64,000 nt of DNA from assembly GCF_018320785.1 (NCBI RefSeq), contig NC_054865.1, forward strand, positions 44,414,898 through 44,478,897, given 5' to 3'. How positions within the stretch are numbered: the first letter of the stretch is position 1; the number at the start of each line of letters is the position of its first letter. This document shows, piece by piece, positions 63,215 through 64,000 of this stretch. The stretch is from Cheilinus undulatus (lineage: Eukaryota; Chordata; Actinopteri; Labriformes; Labridae). The notes beneath the pieces are model-generated. The model ran no database searches and was not told the DNA's origin. It saw only the letters and a list, made by a program, of their open reading frames with translations. The position numbers and the translations under genes were made by a program.

Positions 63215-63440
63215 TTGTAGACCACGTGGGCTAACATGTAGAGACAAAACCAGTCATGCTCACCACTGGGAAATTCAGTCACTAGTTAACCCAGCGAGCA
63301 TATTTTTGGTTTGAAGAGGAAGCCAAAAAAACAGAGTGAGCATACAAGCTCCTCACAGAAAAATACTGCAACATGTCTTGAACCGGTGCCTTTTTGCTGT
63401 GAGATGACAGTGCTGACCCCTCCACCACTGTGCAGCCCTG
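63215..63440 (+). repeat. Dispersed fish repeat, 3' part
   Basis: It contains 'taacatgtagagacaaaacc', 'tagttaacccagcgagcata' and 'gtgcctttttgctgtgagat' followed by a GACAGTGCTGACCCC-like end. The order matches the copies at 38215 and 38755. More diverged than those. Confidence 0.5.
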
Positions 63441-63676
63441 TGTTGTCTCATTGATGAAAACTAAACATACATTTCATTACTTTTCATGATCACTGATCCT
63501 TTTTTAGCCTGTCATTTTCTCATTTTCATCATGGAAAAATGTCATTGTTGGACATTTTTAATTTCTGAAATGTATTTTTTTTTTTTTTTTGACAAAATTA
63601 ATACTTCTTGGGAGATACGGTCACCATGGAAACTGTCTGTTCCATGTTCTCTGAAGTAAGAAATTGTATTTACAAA

Positions 63677-63754
63677 ACCATGCCCACAGTTTTACAAAAC
63701 TGCTCCCACAGTTATCAAAATGATGCCCACAGATTTCAAATCAGTGGGCATGGT
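63677..63754. repeat. Short GCCCACAG direct repeats with inverted ends
   Basis: The block CCCACAG followed by AT-rich spacer recurs about every 24 bp (63683, 63705, 63726). ACCATGCCCAC at 63677-63687 is inverted as GTGGGCATGGT at 63744-63754, so the stretch could fold into a hairpin. Confidence 0.5.
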
Positions 63755-64000
63755 TTGGGCATTGATTAGAAACTGCCCACGCATTTACAAACCAATAGTA
63801 CAGATTTACACTTGGGACTTGTTTTTCCCAGCTGAACCTGGACTGCTCTGTAGAAACGGAACTGGTACGGGTTTTTTAAGCCGCCTCTATCTGATAGTTT
63901 TCTAGTCTTTGCAAAGTTAGTTTGGTTCTAGATGTAGCTTCAGATTAGTTGCACAGATAAGAGAAATATTTGATTATCATAGCTTCACTCTTCAGAAGTA

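Larger units (their letters stand above)
60780..64000. other. Start of tanc1 intron 10, no further exon found
   Basis: I searched for the next expected tanc1 segment (VVAYHYCQADNTYTC-like) and found none before the window ends. The stretch holds a T-run at about 63575-63590, the 3' part of the dispersed fish repeat near 63215-63440, and a short GCCCACAG-type repeat at 63677-63754. Otherwise nothing is recognised. Confidence 0.6.

Noticed and set aside
60780-64000. A further tanc1 exon before the window end
   Set aside because: No stretch encodes the expected continuation of the NTPase domain with AG and GT borders. The intron appears to run past 64000.

Overview
The window looks like teleost (probably percomorph) nuclear DNA. 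Genes are split into short exons with GT/AG introns and no operons. The background is AT-rich and carries fish-type repeats: Tc1/mariner transposons and their foldback MITEs, L2- and Rex1-like LINE tails, tRNA-derived SINEs, and a dispersed repeat familiar from many fish genomes. I rebuilt four protein-coding genes exon by exon, by recognising the protein families and checking that splice sites and phases join without a break. Species and all family-wide comparisons rest on memory, not on a search.

Layout: (1) 1503-14591, minus strand: complete ercc3 (XPB, the DNA translocase/helicase of TFIIH), 15 coding exons, 784 aa. (2) 15139-17954, plus strand: complete gpalpp1, 7 exons, 347 aa, head to head with ercc3 across a 547-bp gap that must hold both promoters. 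(3) 19472-26287, plus strand: complete gtf2f2 (TFIIF beta, RAP30), 8 constitutive exons giving 250 aa, plus a strong 60-nt in-frame candidate cassette exon that would insert about 20 Ser/Gly-rich residues. (4) 28.4-31.1 kb, minus strand: only a weak, possibly non-coding spliced transcript. (5) 31.3-34.0 kb: two old Tc1-family transposons in opposite orientations. (6) 34875 to beyond the right edge, plus strand: the 5' part of a tanc1-type gene (postsynaptic scaffold with a P-loop NTPase, ankyrin and TPR repeats). Nine coding exons give residues 1-535, ending just after the Walker A region; the rest lies beyond 64000.

Functionally, two subunits of the RNA polymerase II pre-initiation complex (TFIIH XPB and TFIIF beta) lie within 5 kb of each other, with gpalpp1 between them. 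From memory, in mammals gpalpp1 and gtf2f2 are neighbours on one chromosome while ERCC3 and TANC1 lie on another, so the window joins two blocks. Mammalian KCTD4, nested by GTF2F2, is not seen here.

The long introns and intergenic stretches hold most of the unusual DNA: a degenerate GATAT/GATAC array of about 1.5 kb with a SINE inside it, a TTTTGCCACTT-type array of about 0.5 kb, a diverged tandem repeat with a unit near 190-205 bp, and several foldback elements. I saw no clear sign of an undescribed multi-gene system. The most interesting coding observation is the gtf2f2 cassette exon.
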